Source: Mycobacterium sp. 3519A
GTDB taxonomy: Bacteria; Actinomycetota; Actinomycetes; Mycobacteriales; Mycobacteriaceae
DNA: 64,000 nucleotides
Assembly: GCF_900240945.1 (NCBI RefSeq)
Contig: NZ_OESG01000014.1
Span: forward strand, 2,090,015-2,154,014
Direction: 5' to 3'
The notes below the pieces were generated by a model. The model saw nothing but the letters and a program-made list of their open reading frames with translations, was not told where the DNA came from and made no database searches. Position 1 is the first letter of the stretch, and each line of letters opens with the position of its first letter. Positions 1 to 8,901 of this stretch are shown in pieces. The translations under genes and the position numbers were made by a program.

Positions 1-2
1 CG

Positions 3-542
3 AGGACGGTGGCGCCGAACCGCAAGCCGTACCGCACCAAGGACGGCCACATCGCCGCGCTGATCTACAACGACAGGCACTGGAAGGCGTTCGTCGACGC
101 GGTGCGGCCTGCGTGGGCCACCGACATCTACGCCACACTCGAGCAGCGGGCCCGCGACATCGACACCGTGTACGGCCTGCTGGCCGAAACGATGGCCGAA
201 CGCACCACCGAGGAATGGCTGGCGCTGTTCCGTGAACTCCAGATTCCCGCGGCGCCGCTGAACACCCCCGACTCGCTGTTCGACCATCCCCACCTGAATG
301 CGGTCGGCCTGTTCGAAACCGTCGATACGCCGCACGGGCCGGTCCGGTTTCCCGGTGTGCCGACGTGGTTTTCACGCACTCCGGGCAAGGTCGCAGGCCC
401 GGCGCCGCTGTTGGGTGCGGACACCGACGCGGTGTTGGGCGAACTCGGTCTCAACGCCGGGAGCGCCGAGACTACGGTTTCTGACGAAAATCGGCCGGAT
501 TCCGTCATAAACCGTAGCGCCGACGCGGTGGGGCAGGGGTAG
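3..542 (+). CDS. CoA-transferase family III (CaiB/BaiF), C-terminal part
   Basis: The reading frame is open to the left edge, so this is the 3' part of a gene cut by the window. The tail has the usual end of class III CoA-transferases: a HPHLNAVGLFETVDTPHGPV segment, a FPGVPTWFSRTPG segment and a final APLLGADTDAVLGELG. Family members move CoA from an acyl-CoA donor to a carboxylic acid; the catalytic Asp lies in the missing N-terminal part. The C-terminus carries about 25 extra residues after the normal end (NAGSAETT onward). The next gene begins three bases after the stop, so it should be in the same operon as the acyl-CoA dehydrogenases and would activate their substrate. Substrate unknown. 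Confidence 0.85.
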   Translation, partial: RTVAPNRKPYRTKDGHIAALIYNDRHWKAFVDAVRPAWATDIYATLEQRARDIDTVYGLLAETMAERTTEEWLALFRELQIPAAPLNTPDSLFDHPHLNAVGLFETVDTPHGPVRFPGVPTWFSRTPGKVAGPAPLLGADTDAVLGELGLNAGSAETTVSDENRPDSVINRSADAVGQG

Positions 543-545
543 CCG

Positions 546-1724
546 ATGGACTTCGAGATGGGTCAGCAGGCCGCCGAGCTGCGTCGAGAACTGCGGGAAC
601 TGGTGAAAACCCATGTGCCCGAACACTATCTGGGGGCATTCACCGACAACCCCGCCGACCTCGAGACGGCCCAGCGGTTCTGCCGCACGCTCGCCGACCG
701 CAACCTGCTGTGCCTGGCGTGGCCGGAGGAGTTCGGGGGCCGCGGGGCCTCGGTGTGGGAGCAGACCGTGGTGCGTGAGGAGATGTGGGCGCACCACGAA
801 CCCCGCGGGGCGCAGTACATGGGGGTGAACTGGGTCGGGCCGATCATCATGCGGCACGGCACGCAGGAGCAGCAGCGCAAACACCTGCCACCGATCGCGC
901 GCGGCGAAGTCATCTGGTGCCAGGGTTTTTCGGAACCCGAAGCCGGTTCAGATCTCGCATCGCTGCGCACCACCGCGCGACGTGACGGCGACGGTTGGCT
1001 GGTCAACGGCCAGAAGATCTGGACGTCGTATGCGACCATGGCGCAGTGGTGCTTCCTGCTGGCGCGCACGTCCAAGGGGGAGAAGAAGCAGCAGGGCCTG
1101 ACGATTTTCCTTGTCCCGATGGATGATCCGGCGATCCAGGTGCGACCGATCCGCTGCATGATGGGTCCGCACCACCTCAACGAGGTCTTCTTCGACGACC
1201 TGCGGGTGACCGAGGCCGATGTGCTCGGCACCGTGGACCAAGGCTGGTCGATCGTCCAGGATGTGATGTCGTTCGAACGCGTCGGCATCGCCCGTTACGC
1301 GCGCTGCGAACGGTTGTTGTCCGCGGCGCCCGCGGTTCTCGGCGACCGCTGGGAGGACCTGCCCGCCGAACTGCGGGCCAGGTGGGTGCGCATGCTGACG
1401 CACTGCCGGCGCGCGCGCCTGATGGCTTACCGCGTGGTGGATCTGCAGAGCAGCGGCCGCATCCGGCCGGGCGACGCGGCGGCGTATCGGATCGCGGTCA
1501 CCAAGCTCGACCAGGACAGCGCCGAGGTGCTGATGGACATAGCGGCACAAGTGTCGCGCGAAGATGGGGCGGCGGAGGTGTCGCACGACGACGCACACGC
1601 GGAATGGTTCCTCGGTGAGGTCGAGGACCACTGGCGCTACTCGCAGGCGTCGACCGTGTCGTCCGGCAGTATCGAGATGCAGCGGATCCTGTTGTCGCGG
1701 GCCCTACTGGCGGGTGCGAAGTGA
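546..1724 (+). CDS. Acyl-CoA dehydrogenase, long subunit (FadE-like)
   Basis: A 392-residue flavoprotein of the acyl-CoA dehydrogenase family. It has the N-terminal helical domain with LAWPEEFGGRGASVWEQ, the signature FSEPEAGSD near residues 128-136 followed by NGQKIWTSYA, and the C-terminal SSGSIEMQRILLSRALL. These enzymes introduce an alpha-beta double bond into acyl-CoAs using FAD. It ends in a GTGA overlap with a shorter dehydrogenase. That long/short pairing resembles the heteromeric FadE pairs of mycobacterial steroid side-chain and ring breakdown. Heteromer formation and substrate are inference. Confidence 0.9.
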   Translation: MDFEMGQQAAELRRELRELVKTHVPEHYLGAFTDNPADLETAQRFCRTLADRNLLCLAWPEEFGGRGASVWEQTVVREEMWAHHEPRGAQYMGVNWVGPIIMRHGTQEQQRKHLPPIARGEVIWCQGFSEPEAGSDLASLRTTARRDGDGWLVNGQKIWTSYATMAQWCFLLARTSKGEKKQQGLTIFLVPMDDPAIQVRPIRCMMGPHHLNEVFFDDLRVTEADVLGTVDQGWSIVQDVMSFERVGIARYARCERLLSAAPAVLGDRWEDLPAELRARWVRMLTHCRRARLMAYRVVDLQSSGRIRPGDAAAYRIAVTKLDQDSAEVLMDIAAQVSREDGAAEVSHDDAHAEWFLGEVEDHWRYSQASTVSSGSIEMQRILLSRALLAGAK

Positions 1725-2638
1725 TCCTCGACCTCGGCGACGACGCCAAAGGATATGGCCGAGAAGCGCTTCGGGCGTTCGAAGCCGCGGGTGGCGACCA
1801 ACTGGTGCAGCAAGCCGAAGCCAATCCGGCTCTGCGGGAATCGCTCGCGGGTCCGGTGCTCAACGAACTCGGCGCATGGGAGCTTGATCCCCACACCGAC
1901 GCCGACGGCCTCGAGGCGGCCGCGGCCTTGTGTCGCAGCGCCGGATACTGGGCGTTGCCGTACCCGGTCGCCGAGCGGCTGGCCAAGCCGACCGACCTGG
2001 ACGTCGACGGGCTGCTCGTTGTGGCCGAGAACCGGCCGTCGGGTGCGCTGGCGGGGGTGGAATTGAATTGGGCGGCAGTTTCATTGGGCGGCACCCGCAG
2101 CCGGGTCACTGGTCAACGGCCTACCGGCGCCGGGTTCGTGGTCGAGCTGGACCTGTCGGCGATCGACACCGAGGGCGCGGGCGACCTCGCGCTTGGCCTC
2201 GTGTTGCCGTGCTGGACGCTGCTCGGCATGCTGGACCGGGCTCTCGAGCTCACCATCTCCCATGTCAGCCTGCGCAAGCAGTTCGGTCAGACGTTGTCGG
2301 CGTTCCAAGGTGTGCAGTTCCAGTTGACCGACGCCGAGGTCGAGCGCAGCGGCCTGGACATGCTGGCCAAGTATGCGCTGTGGAGCATCGGCGCCGACCG
2401 TCCGGAAGCCCTGGATGATGCGCTGGCGCTGCGGATGTCGGCATTAGAGGCCGCCGAGGTCGTCTTCCGCGTCTGCCACCAATTGCACGGTGCGGTCGGG
2501 TTCTGCGACGAGACGACGCTGTCGTGGCTGTCCCGCTACAGTCAACCACTGCGCAGGCTGCCGCTCGGCCTGTCGGCCACCCGCGACGAACTGACCCACC
2601 GCGCCGGACGCACCGGTCTGACGGGCTTGTTCACGTGA
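1721..2638 (+). CDS. Acyl-CoA dehydrogenase, short subunit
   Basis: A 305-residue acyl-CoA dehydrogenase relative starting at a GTG that overlaps the previous stop by four bases, which suggests coupled translation. The C-terminal helical domain is recognisable: LGMLDRALELTISHVSLRKQ, FGQTLSAFQGVQFQLTDAEV, and HQLHGAVGFCDETTLSWLSR near the end. The N-terminal part is short and divergent and the FSEPxAGSD signature is absent. It therefore looks like the non-catalytic or half-site partner seen in mycobacterial heteromeric dehydrogenases, pairing with the gene before it. Followed by another GTGA overlap. Confidence 0.85.
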   Translation: MILDLGDDAKGYGREALRAFEAAGGDQLVQQAEANPALRESLAGPVLNELGAWELDPHTDADGLEAAAALCRSAGYWALPYPVAERLAKPTDLDVDGLLVVAENRPSGALAGVELNWAAVSLGGTRSRVTGQRPTGAGFVVELDLSAIDTEGAGDLALGLVLPCWTLLGMLDRALELTISHVSLRKQFGQTLSAFQGVQFQLTDAEVERSGLDMLAKYALWSIGADRPEALDDALALRMSALEAAEVVFRVCHQLHGAVGFCDETTLSWLSRYSQPLRRLPLGLSATRDELTHRAGRTGLTGLFT

Positions 2639-3801
2639 CCGCCGATCTCGACGGATTCCGCGCGACCGTCCGCACCTGGTGTGAACAGCACATCCCGCCC
2701 GACTGGCGGCAGAACCAGACCGGCGTCGACGACGAGGAGTTCGTCCGCTTCCAGAAATTCTGGTTCGCCGAACTGCACAGCGCCGGCTACGCGGTGCCGC
2801 ACTGGCCGCGCGAATGGGGCGGTGGGCTCTCGGTTTTCGAGCAGGTGGTGCTGTACCAGGAACTCGCCGCGCACGACGCACCGCGACTGGTGTTGGCTTT
2901 CGTCGGCATACACCACGCCGCGGCGACGCTGCTCGCGGCGGGCACCGAGGAGCAACGTCAGCGCCACCTGCCTGCGATCCTGGACGGCGAGATCTGGGTG
3001 CAGGGGTTCTCCGAACCGGAGGCCGGTTCCGACCTCGCCAGCCTGAGAACGTCGGCGCGGCGCGTCGGCGACTTGTACATCGTCAACGGGCAGAAGCTGT
3101 GGGCCAGCGGCGGCAAGCACGCCGACTGGTGCCTGCTGCTCGCCCGCACCGACCCGCATGCGGCCAAACGCAAAGGCATTTCGTACTTCCTGCTCGACAT
3201 GACCACCCCTGGCGTCGAAGTACGACCGATCCGCAACGCCATCGGCGACTCCCACTTCTGCGAGATCTTCCTCAACGACGTCGAGATTCCGGCAGCCAAC
3301 CTCGTCGGCGAAGAGAACGCCGGATGGCAGGTGGCGCAGGCGACCCTGGGAGCCGAGCGTGGCCTGACCATGCTCGAGCTGGCCGAGCGTCTCGGCAATG
3401 CGGGCTTCCGCTGGCTGGTGCAGGCTGCCCCGGTCGACGATCCGATTGTGGCCGACCGGTTGGCGCAGTTCGAAATCGAGATCACCGGGCTGCGTGCGCT
3501 GTGCCGAAAGGTGGTCGACGACAACGAGAACGGTACCGCCGGCCCCGCGGAAGCCTCGATCGTCAAGCTGTACTACAGCGAACTGCTACAGCGGCTCACC
3601 GACTTCGGGGCAGAGATCGGCGGGATGGCCGCGCATACCCGACTGACGAAACCGATGTCCAGTGGCTGGGAATCCGGTTCGTGGATGCTGGACTTCATCG
3701 GGTCGTGGGAGTGGACGATCCCCGGTGGTTCGAGCGAGATCCAGCGCACGATCATCGGTGAGCGCGGGCTGGGACTGCCGCGGGAACCGAGCGTGCTGTG
3801 A
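2635..3801 (+). CDS. Acyl-CoA dehydrogenase, long subunit (FadE-like)
   Basis: A 388-residue enzyme. The frame stays open further upstream, but the GTG at 2635 overlaps the previous stop and gives a normal family N-terminus (VTADLDGFRATVRTWCEQH). It contains QGFSEPEAGSDLASLRTS, then IVNGQKLWASGGKHADWCLL, and a C-terminal PGGSSEIQRTIIGERGLGLP of the kind found in FadE proteins that work on ring-derived or branched acyl-CoAs. It is distinct in sequence from the dehydrogenase at 546. It forms a second long/short pair with the next gene through a GTGA overlap. Confidence 0.9.
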   Translation: MTADLDGFRATVRTWCEQHIPPDWRQNQTGVDDEEFVRFQKFWFAELHSAGYAVPHWPREWGGGLSVFEQVVLYQELAAHDAPRLVLAFVGIHHAAATLLAAGTEEQRQRHLPAILDGEIWVQGFSEPEAGSDLASLRTSARRVGDLYIVNGQKLWASGGKHADWCLLLARTDPHAAKRKGISYFLLDMTTPGVEVRPIRNAIGDSHFCEIFLNDVEIPAANLVGEENAGWQVAQATLGAERGLTMLELAERLGNAGFRWLVQAAPVDDPIVADRLAQFEIEITGLRALCRKVVDDNENGTAGPAEASIVKLYYSELLQRLTDFGAEIGGMAAHTRLTKPMSSGWESGSWMLDFIGSWEWTIPGGSSEIQRTIIGERGLGLPREPSVL

Positions 3802-4739
3802 CGGCACACGAGTTCGCGGAGTTCCACGCTGAATTGCGTTCGGTGGCAGGCGATCTGCTCGCGAAGGATCGGACCGTCGACTGGGCGTCGCTGGTCGACG
3901 CGGGCTGGGTCGGGCTGGAGGTGCCGGAACAGTTCGGCGGTGCGGGTGCGACGTTCGCCGAGGTTGCGGTCGTCTGCGAGGAGATGGGTCGGGCCGCCAG
4001 CGCCAACAACTACCTTGGCAGCGCGGTGTTGGCGGTGGGCGTGCTGAACTCCCTGCAGCCCAGCACCACTCGTGACCGGTTGCTGGTGGATGTGGCGTCC
4101 GGCGCCGTCCGGGTCGCGGTGGCATTCGAATCGGAGTTCGTGCCGGACGCCGAAGGTGCCGATCACATCCTGCTGATCGCAGACGAGTGCGTCGCCGTGG
4201 CGACCGCGACGGTCACACCGCAACCGGTCCTCGACGAGACGCGACGCCTTGCCTCCATCGGTGACACGGAGATCTCGGAGCGACTCAGGCTCGCCGGGGA
4301 CATCCAGCGGTTGCGCCAGCGCGCCGCCGTCGCCGTTGCCTGCGACAGCCTCGGACTTTCCGAGGCAATGCTCTCCGCCACCGTCGGCTATGCGAAGGTG
4401 CGTCACCAGTTCGGCCGTCCCATCGGGTCTTTCCAGGCCGTCAAGCATGCCTGCGCGGATATGGCGGTCGACATCGCGGTCGCACGCCAACTCGTCGACG
4501 CGGCGGTGCAGGCGATCGTCGACGACCAAACGGATGCAGGCGTGGCCGCCGCCATGGCGAAGTCCTACGTCTGCAGCACCGCCGTCGACGTCGCAGGTAA
4601 GGCCATGCAACTGCACGGCGGTATCGGCTACACGTGGGAAAGCGGCATCCACGTCTATCTCAAACGCGCCGCGCTGAATCGGTCGCTGTTCGGCTCACCG
4701 GCGGAGCACCGCAGGCAACTCGCTAAACGGTATCGGTAG
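3798..4739 (+). CDS. Acyl-CoA dehydrogenase, short subunit
   Basis: A 313-residue acyl-CoA dehydrogenase relative, start GTG overlapping the previous stop. The N-terminal domain has VDAGWVGLEVPEQFGGAGAT; the C-terminal domain has VGYAKVRHQFGRPIGSFQAV, then KHACADMAVDIAVARQLVDA and LHGGIGYTWESGIHVYLKRA. The middle beta domain is shortened and lacks the FSEPxAGSD signature, so it is probably the partner subunit of the preceding dehydrogenase. Four consecutive dehydrogenase genes in two long/short pairs imply two successive oxidation steps, or two substrates, in one pathway. Confidence 0.87.
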   Translation: MTAHEFAEFHAELRSVAGDLLAKDRTVDWASLVDAGWVGLEVPEQFGGAGATFAEVAVVCEEMGRAASANNYLGSAVLAVGVLNSLQPSTTRDRLLVDVASGAVRVAVAFESEFVPDAEGADHILLIADECVAVATATVTPQPVLDETRRLASIGDTEISERLRLAGDIQRLRQRAAVAVACDSLGLSEAMLSATVGYAKVRHQFGRPIGSFQAVKHACADMAVDIAVARQLVDAAVQAIVDDQTDAGVAAAMAKSYVCSTAVDVAGKAMQLHGGIGYTWESGIHVYLKRAALNRSLFGSPAEHRRQLAKRYR

Positions 4740-4754
4740 AAGGAGTTTCGATAA

Positions 4755-6461
4755 ATGGCTGTCCCCGTCTACAAGCGCATCCTCGACCTGTTCGAGGCGG
4801 AGGGTGTCAAAACCCTGTTCGGCATACCCGATCCAAACTTCGTGCACATGTTCGCCGAGGCCGATGCGCGCGGATGGTCGGTCGTGGCGCCACACCACGA
4901 ACTGAGCGCCGGTTTCATGGCAGAGGCGGTCTCCCGGATGACCGGCGGGCCCGGCCTGTGCATCGGCACCCTGGGCCCGGGGATGGCCAACATCGCGGGT
5001 GCGATCCAATGCGCGAAGGTCGAGAACTCGCCGGTGATCTTCCTCGGCGGCCAGCGGGCCCGCATCACCGAACGCCGGGTTCGTCGCGGCCGCATCCAAT
5101 TCGTGCGTCAGGAACCGCTTTTCGCGCCGTCGGTGAAGTACAGCGCGTCGATCGAATATCCCGATCAGACCGATGAGATCATCCGTGAGGCGATTCGCCG
5201 CTCGATGTCGGGCACCCCGGGCCCGTCCTACGTCGAGTACCCGGCGCATGTGCTGCTCGCGGAACTCGACGTCGGTGACCCGCTGCCGCCGCATCGGTAC
5301 CGGCTGGTCAACCAGGGCGCGGGCGCGCCTGAGGTGGCCGAGGCCGCGAAGCTGATCCGCGCGGCCGAGAGCCCGATCCTGTTGGTGGGCCACGCCGTTC
5401 ACACGTCGCGCAGCCAGGCGGCGGTCAAAGAACTGGCCGACCTGATGGCCTGCCCAGTGATCCAGACGTCCGGTGGTACGTCGTTCATTCCTGGCCTGGA
5501 AGACCGGACGTTCGCCTACGGCTTCTCGCCGTCGGCGGTCGAGGCGGTGGTCAATTCGGATCTGTGCGTCGCGCTTGGCACCGAACTCGGCGAGCCGGTG
5601 CACTACGGCAAGACGCGACATTGGGTGCAGCGCAACGACATTCGCAAGTGGATCCTGGTCGAACAGGACCCGTTCGCCATCGGCGTCAACCGGCCGATCG
5701 ACGTGCCGCTGGTCGGGGACCTGCGCGGCGTGGTGCCACAATTGGTCGAGGCGCTGAAGGACACTCCGCGCCAGCCGTCACCGACCCTCGACGAGCTGAT
5801 CAGGAAGGACGCCGAGGAACTCGCGCAGCTCGCCGAGAACGCGCCGACCGGCAGGACCCCGATACATCCCGCCCGCTACGTCGTGGAAGCGACCAAGGCG
5901 TTCCCGCAGGATGGCATCCTGGTTCGCGACGGCGGTGCCACCGTGATCTTCCAGTGGACCTACTCGCAGGCCAAACCGCGCGACGTGATCTGGAACCAGA
6001 ACTTCGGCCACCTCGGCACCGGGTTGCCGTACGCGGTCGGGGCATCGGTGGCCGACGGCGGCAAGCGCCCGGTCATGCTGCTCACCAGCGACTCCGCCTT
6101 CCTGTTCCACATCGCCGAACTCGAGACCGCGGCCAGGCACAACTTGCCGCTGGTGTGCGTGGTCGGCGTCGATCACCAGTGGGGCCTCGAGGTCGGCGTG
6201 TACAAGCGCACGTTCGAGCAACCGTCACCGCAGCCCGGTGTGCACTGGAGCAAGGACGTGCGGTTCGACAAGATCGCCGAGGGCTTCGGCTGCCACGGTG
6301 AATATGTGGAGAAGGAAGACGAGATCGGTCCGGCCATCGAAAGGGCGTACGCCAGTGGTAAGACGGCCGTCGTGCACGTCTGCATCGACCCGAAGGCCAA
6401 CTCCGAGGAGATGCCGAAGTACGACGAATTCAGAACTTGGTACGCCGAAGGCACGCAGTAA
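4755..6461 (+). CDS. Thiamine-diphosphate enzyme, 2-hydroxyacyl-CoA lyase/acetolactate-synthase superfamily
   Basis: A 568-residue ThDP enzyme with the three usual domains. The Pyr domain carries the activating Glu in APHHELSAGFMAEA (E49). The central domain includes ILLVGHAVHTSRSQAAVKEL. The PP domain carries the cofactor motif. That motif is unusual: SDSAF at 445-449 instead of GDGxF, and Asp473-His474 where the motif normally has Asn-Asn. DSAF followed by ELETAARHNLP resembles oxalyl-CoA decarboxylase and 2-hydroxyacyl-CoA lyase, which would release an aldehyde and fit the aldehyde dehydrogenase downstream. An AGAAGGAG ribosome site lies about ten bases before the ATG. The reaction is inference; a general carboligase or decarboxylase is possible. 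Confidence 0.8.
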   Translation: MAVPVYKRILDLFEAEGVKTLFGIPDPNFVHMFAEADARGWSVVAPHHELSAGFMAEAVSRMTGGPGLCIGTLGPGMANIAGAIQCAKVENSPVIFLGGQRARITERRVRRGRIQFVRQEPLFAPSVKYSASIEYPDQTDEIIREAIRRSMSGTPGPSYVEYPAHVLLAELDVGDPLPPHRYRLVNQGAGAPEVAEAAKLIRAAESPILLVGHAVHTSRSQAAVKELADLMACPVIQTSGGTSFIPGLEDRTFAYGFSPSAVEAVVNSDLCVALGTELGEPVHYGKTRHWVQRNDIRKWILVEQDPFAIGVNRPIDVPLVGDLRGVVPQLVEALKDTPRQPSPTLDELIRKDAEELAQLAENAPTGRTPIHPARYVVEATKAFPQDGILVRDGGATVIFQWTYSQAKPRDVIWNQNFGHLGTGLPYAVGASVADGGKRPVMLLTSDSAFLFHIAELETAARHNLPLVCVVGVDHQWGLEVGVYKRTFEQPSPQPGVHWSKDVRFDKIAEGFGCHGEYVEKEDEIGPAIERAYASGKTAVVHVCIDPKANSEEMPKYDEFRTWYAEGTQ

Positions 6462-6500
6462 GCGACCGCGGTCGAACCGCGAATGAGGAAAGGTGCAGGT

Positions 6501-7925
6501 ATGCGCGAATATCTGAAGTTCTACATCGACGGCAAGTGGGTCGACCCGGTCGAGGCGAACACGCTGGACGTCGACAACCCGACCACCGAGCAGGTCTCCG
6601 GCAGGATCGCACTCGGCGCGGCCGCCGACGTCGACAAAGCGGTCAAGGCCGCACGCAAGGCCTTCGCCAGTTGGTCGCAGAGCACCCGCGAGGAGCGCCT
6701 CGACGTGCTGCAGGCGATGCTGGCCGAATACCAGAAGCGCGCGTCCGATCTGGCCGCAGCGGTGAGTGAGGAGATGGGTGCGCCACCGTCGTTGGCGGCA
6801 GGCCCACAGGTCAACCTGGGCCTCGGGCATCTGGCGACGGCCATCGATGTGCTGAAGAACTACGAGTTCGAAGAGCAGCACGGCAGCACACTTGTGGTCA
6901 AGGAGCCGATCGGGGTGTGCGGGCTGATCACGCCGTGGAACTGGCCGATCAACCAGATCGCGGTCAAGGTGTACCCCGCCCTGGCGACCGGATGCACGAT
7001 GGTGCTCAAGCCGTCGGAGGTGGCGCCGTACTCGGCGCAGATCTTCACCGAAATCCTCGACGCGGCAGGCGTTCCCGCCGGGGTGTACAACCTGGTCTAC
7101 GGCGACGGCCCCGGCGTCGGCGCCGCGCTGTCCAGCCATTCCGACGTCGACATGGTGTCGTTCACCGGGTCCACCCGCGCGGGCATCGAGGTCGCGCGGA
7201 ACGCGGCCCCGACCGTGAAGCGGGTCAGCCAGGAACTCGGCGGTAAAAGCCCGAACATCGTGCTCGACGACGACGCCTTCGCCAAGAGCGTGACCGCGGG
7301 CGTGACGGTGATGATGATGAACAGCGGGCAGAGCTGCAACGCCCCGTCGCGCATGCTGGTGCCGAACTCGCGCAAGGACGAAGCCGTCGCCGTGGCCAAG
7401 GCCGTCGCCGAACAGGTGAAGGTCGGCGACCCCAGCGAGAAGACGGCGATCGGCCCGGTGGCGTCCAAGGCGCAGTTCGACAAGATCCAGGGCCTGATCC
7501 AGAAGGGCATCGACGAGGGTGCGACGGTCGTCGTCGGCGGCCTCGGCAGGCCGGACGGCATCGACACCGGCTACTACGTCAAGCCCACGGTGTTCGCGGA
7601 TGTCCGCAACGACATGACCATCGCACGCGAGGAGATCTTCGGGCCGGTGCTGTGCATCCTCGGCTACGACGATCTCGATCAGGCGCTGGAGATCGCCAAC
7701 GACACCGAATACGGTCTGGCCGGTTATGTTTCGGGCGCCGACCTCGACCAGGCCCGCGCGGTCGCCCGCAAGATCCGCGCGGGGTCCGTCGCGATCAACC
7801 ACGGCTTCGACATGAACGCGCCGTTCGGCGGCTACAAGCGCAGCGGAAACGGGCGCGAGTGGGGCCAGTTCGCGTTCGACGAGTATCTGGAGACCAAGGC
7901 GGCCCTGGGCTACGCGCCGGAGTAG
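6501..7925 (+). CDS. Aldehyde dehydrogenase, NAD(P)-dependent
   Basis: A 474-residue aldehyde dehydrogenase. The ATG at 6501 is preferred over the upstream in-frame ATG at 6483 because a GAGGAAAGG ribosome site precedes it and it gives the normal N-terminus MREYLKFYIDGKW. The general-base Glu is E245 in SQELGGKSPNIV and the nucleophile is C279 in MNSGQSCNAPSRM. ITPWNWPINQIAVKVYPALA is the substrate and cofactor channel segment. It oxidises an aldehyde to the acid. Placed 39 bases after the ThDP enzyme, it probably removes the aldehyde that enzyme produces. Confidence 0.92.
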   Translation: MREYLKFYIDGKWVDPVEANTLDVDNPTTEQVSGRIALGAAADVDKAVKAARKAFASWSQSTREERLDVLQAMLAEYQKRASDLAAAVSEEMGAPPSLAAGPQVNLGLGHLATAIDVLKNYEFEEQHGSTLVVKEPIGVCGLITPWNWPINQIAVKVYPALATGCTMVLKPSEVAPYSAQIFTEILDAAGVPAGVYNLVYGDGPGVGAALSSHSDVDMVSFTGSTRAGIEVARNAAPTVKRVSQELGGKSPNIVLDDDAFAKSVTAGVTVMMMNSGQSCNAPSRMLVPNSRKDEAVAVAKAVAEQVKVGDPSEKTAIGPVASKAQFDKIQGLIQKGIDEGATVVVGGLGRPDGIDTGYYVKPTVFADVRNDMTIAREEIFGPVLCILGYDDLDQALEIANDTEYGLAGYVSGADLDQARAVARKIRAGSVAINHGFDMNAPFGGYKRSGNGREWGQFAFDEYLETKAALGYAPE

Positions 7926-7942
7926 CCGCAATACACTGCGGC
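7925..7942 (+). promoter_or_regulatory. Small hairpin between aldehyde dehydrogenase and amidohydrolase
   Basis: GCCGCA and TGCGGC form a perfect six-base stem around a six-base loop. The hairpin starts in the dehydrogenase stop codon and ends one base before the next ATG. There is no other clear ribosome site for the downstream gene, so the hairpin could affect its translation. It could equally be chance in GC-rich DNA. Confidence 0.25.
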
Positions 7943-7943
7943 A

Positions 7944-8840
7944 ATGCCCAGCGAAAAGTACGAATACGGTATCGATTTCGAGCGCGTCGCGGCCGTCGAC
8001 ATCCACACCCACGTGGAGGTCGACGGCCACGGCCACAAGGCCTACGACGACGAACTGGTCGACGCCGTCGGCAAGTACTTCAGGCGGGGGCCAGAGGCGC
8101 TGTCGAGCGTGGATGCGCTGGCCGACGAATACCGCAGGCACAACACGGCCGCGGTGGTGTTCACCATCGACGCGCGGACAGGTGCGCGGCACGCGCCGAA
8201 TTCGATCGAGGACCTGATCGCAGGCACGATCCGCAACAACGACGTGCTGATCCCGTTCGGCAGCGTCGACCCTTGGCATGAGCGGCGCGCGGTACACCGC
8301 GTGCACGAACTGGTCCGCGACTACGGCGTCAAAGGCTTCAAGTTCCACCCCAGCATCCAGGCGTTCGAGCCCAACGACCGTCGCTTCTATCCGATTTACG
8401 AGGCCATCACCGAGGCGGGCGTGCCCGCGTTGTTCCACACCGGGCAGACGGGCCTCGGGTCGGGGCTGCCCGGCGGTCACCGGATCAAGCTGCGCTACTC
8501 CGACCCGATGCTGCTCGACGATGTGGCGGCCGACTTCCCCGAGTTGACCATCGTGATGGCGCATCCGGCCGTGCCGTGGGTGGACTCGCAGATCGCGATC
8601 GCGTCGCACAAGACCAACGTCTACGTCGACTTGAGCGGTTGGTCGCCCAAGTACTTCCCGCCGCAACTCGTGCACGCGATCAGCCGCCAACTGCGCACCA
8701 AGGTGCTGTTCGGGACCGACTACCCCTACATCAAGATCGACCGCTGGCGCAGAGATTTCGCGGAGTTGAACATCGACCCGGCGCTGGCGCCGCTGATCTT
8801 CAAGGACAACGCGCTACGGGTGCTGGGGGTCAGGCGATGA
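7944..8840 (+). CDS. Amidohydrolase family protein (amidohydrolase 2 type TIM barrel)
   Basis: A 298-residue metal-dependent hydrolase or decarboxylase of the PF04909 type. Visible metal-site motifs are DIHTHVE near residue 16-20 (HxH), KGFKFHPSIQAF, PALFHTGQTG, IVMAHPAVPW and the late Asp in LFGTDYPY. The family includes aromatic-acid decarboxylases as well as hydrolases, and the barrel alone does not tell which. It follows the aldehyde dehydrogenase by 18 bases and shares its strand, so it likely belongs to the same pathway. Confidence 0.85.
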   Translation: MPSEKYEYGIDFERVAAVDIHTHVEVDGHGHKAYDDELVDAVGKYFRRGPEALSSVDALADEYRRHNTAAVVFTIDARTGARHAPNSIEDLIAGTIRNNDVLIPFGSVDPWHERRAVHRVHELVRDYGVKGFKFHPSIQAFEPNDRRFYPIYEAITEAGVPALFHTGQTGLGSGLPGGHRIKLRYSDPMLLDDVAADFPELTIVMAHPAVPWVDSQIAIASHKTNVYVDLSGWSPKYFPPQLVHAISRQLRTKVLFGTDYPYIKIDRWRRDFAELNIDPALAPLIFKDNALRVLGVRR

Positions 8841-8901
8841 GTTCTGCGCGCGGCCGCGGTCTGCACTGACGACCGAACCTCACCACCTGAAGGAGACCAC
8901 C

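Noticed and set aside
6225..8690. An 821-codon open frame on the minus strand
   Set aside because: It is antisense to the ThDP enzyme, aldehyde dehydrogenase and amidohydrolase genes, has Arg/His/Val-rich composition and no recognisable domain. It is a GC-rich shadow frame.
8837..8869. Ten-codon frame overlapping the amidohydrolase stop (ATGA)
   Set aside because: Too short and without any similarity; the ATGA context alone does not support a gene.
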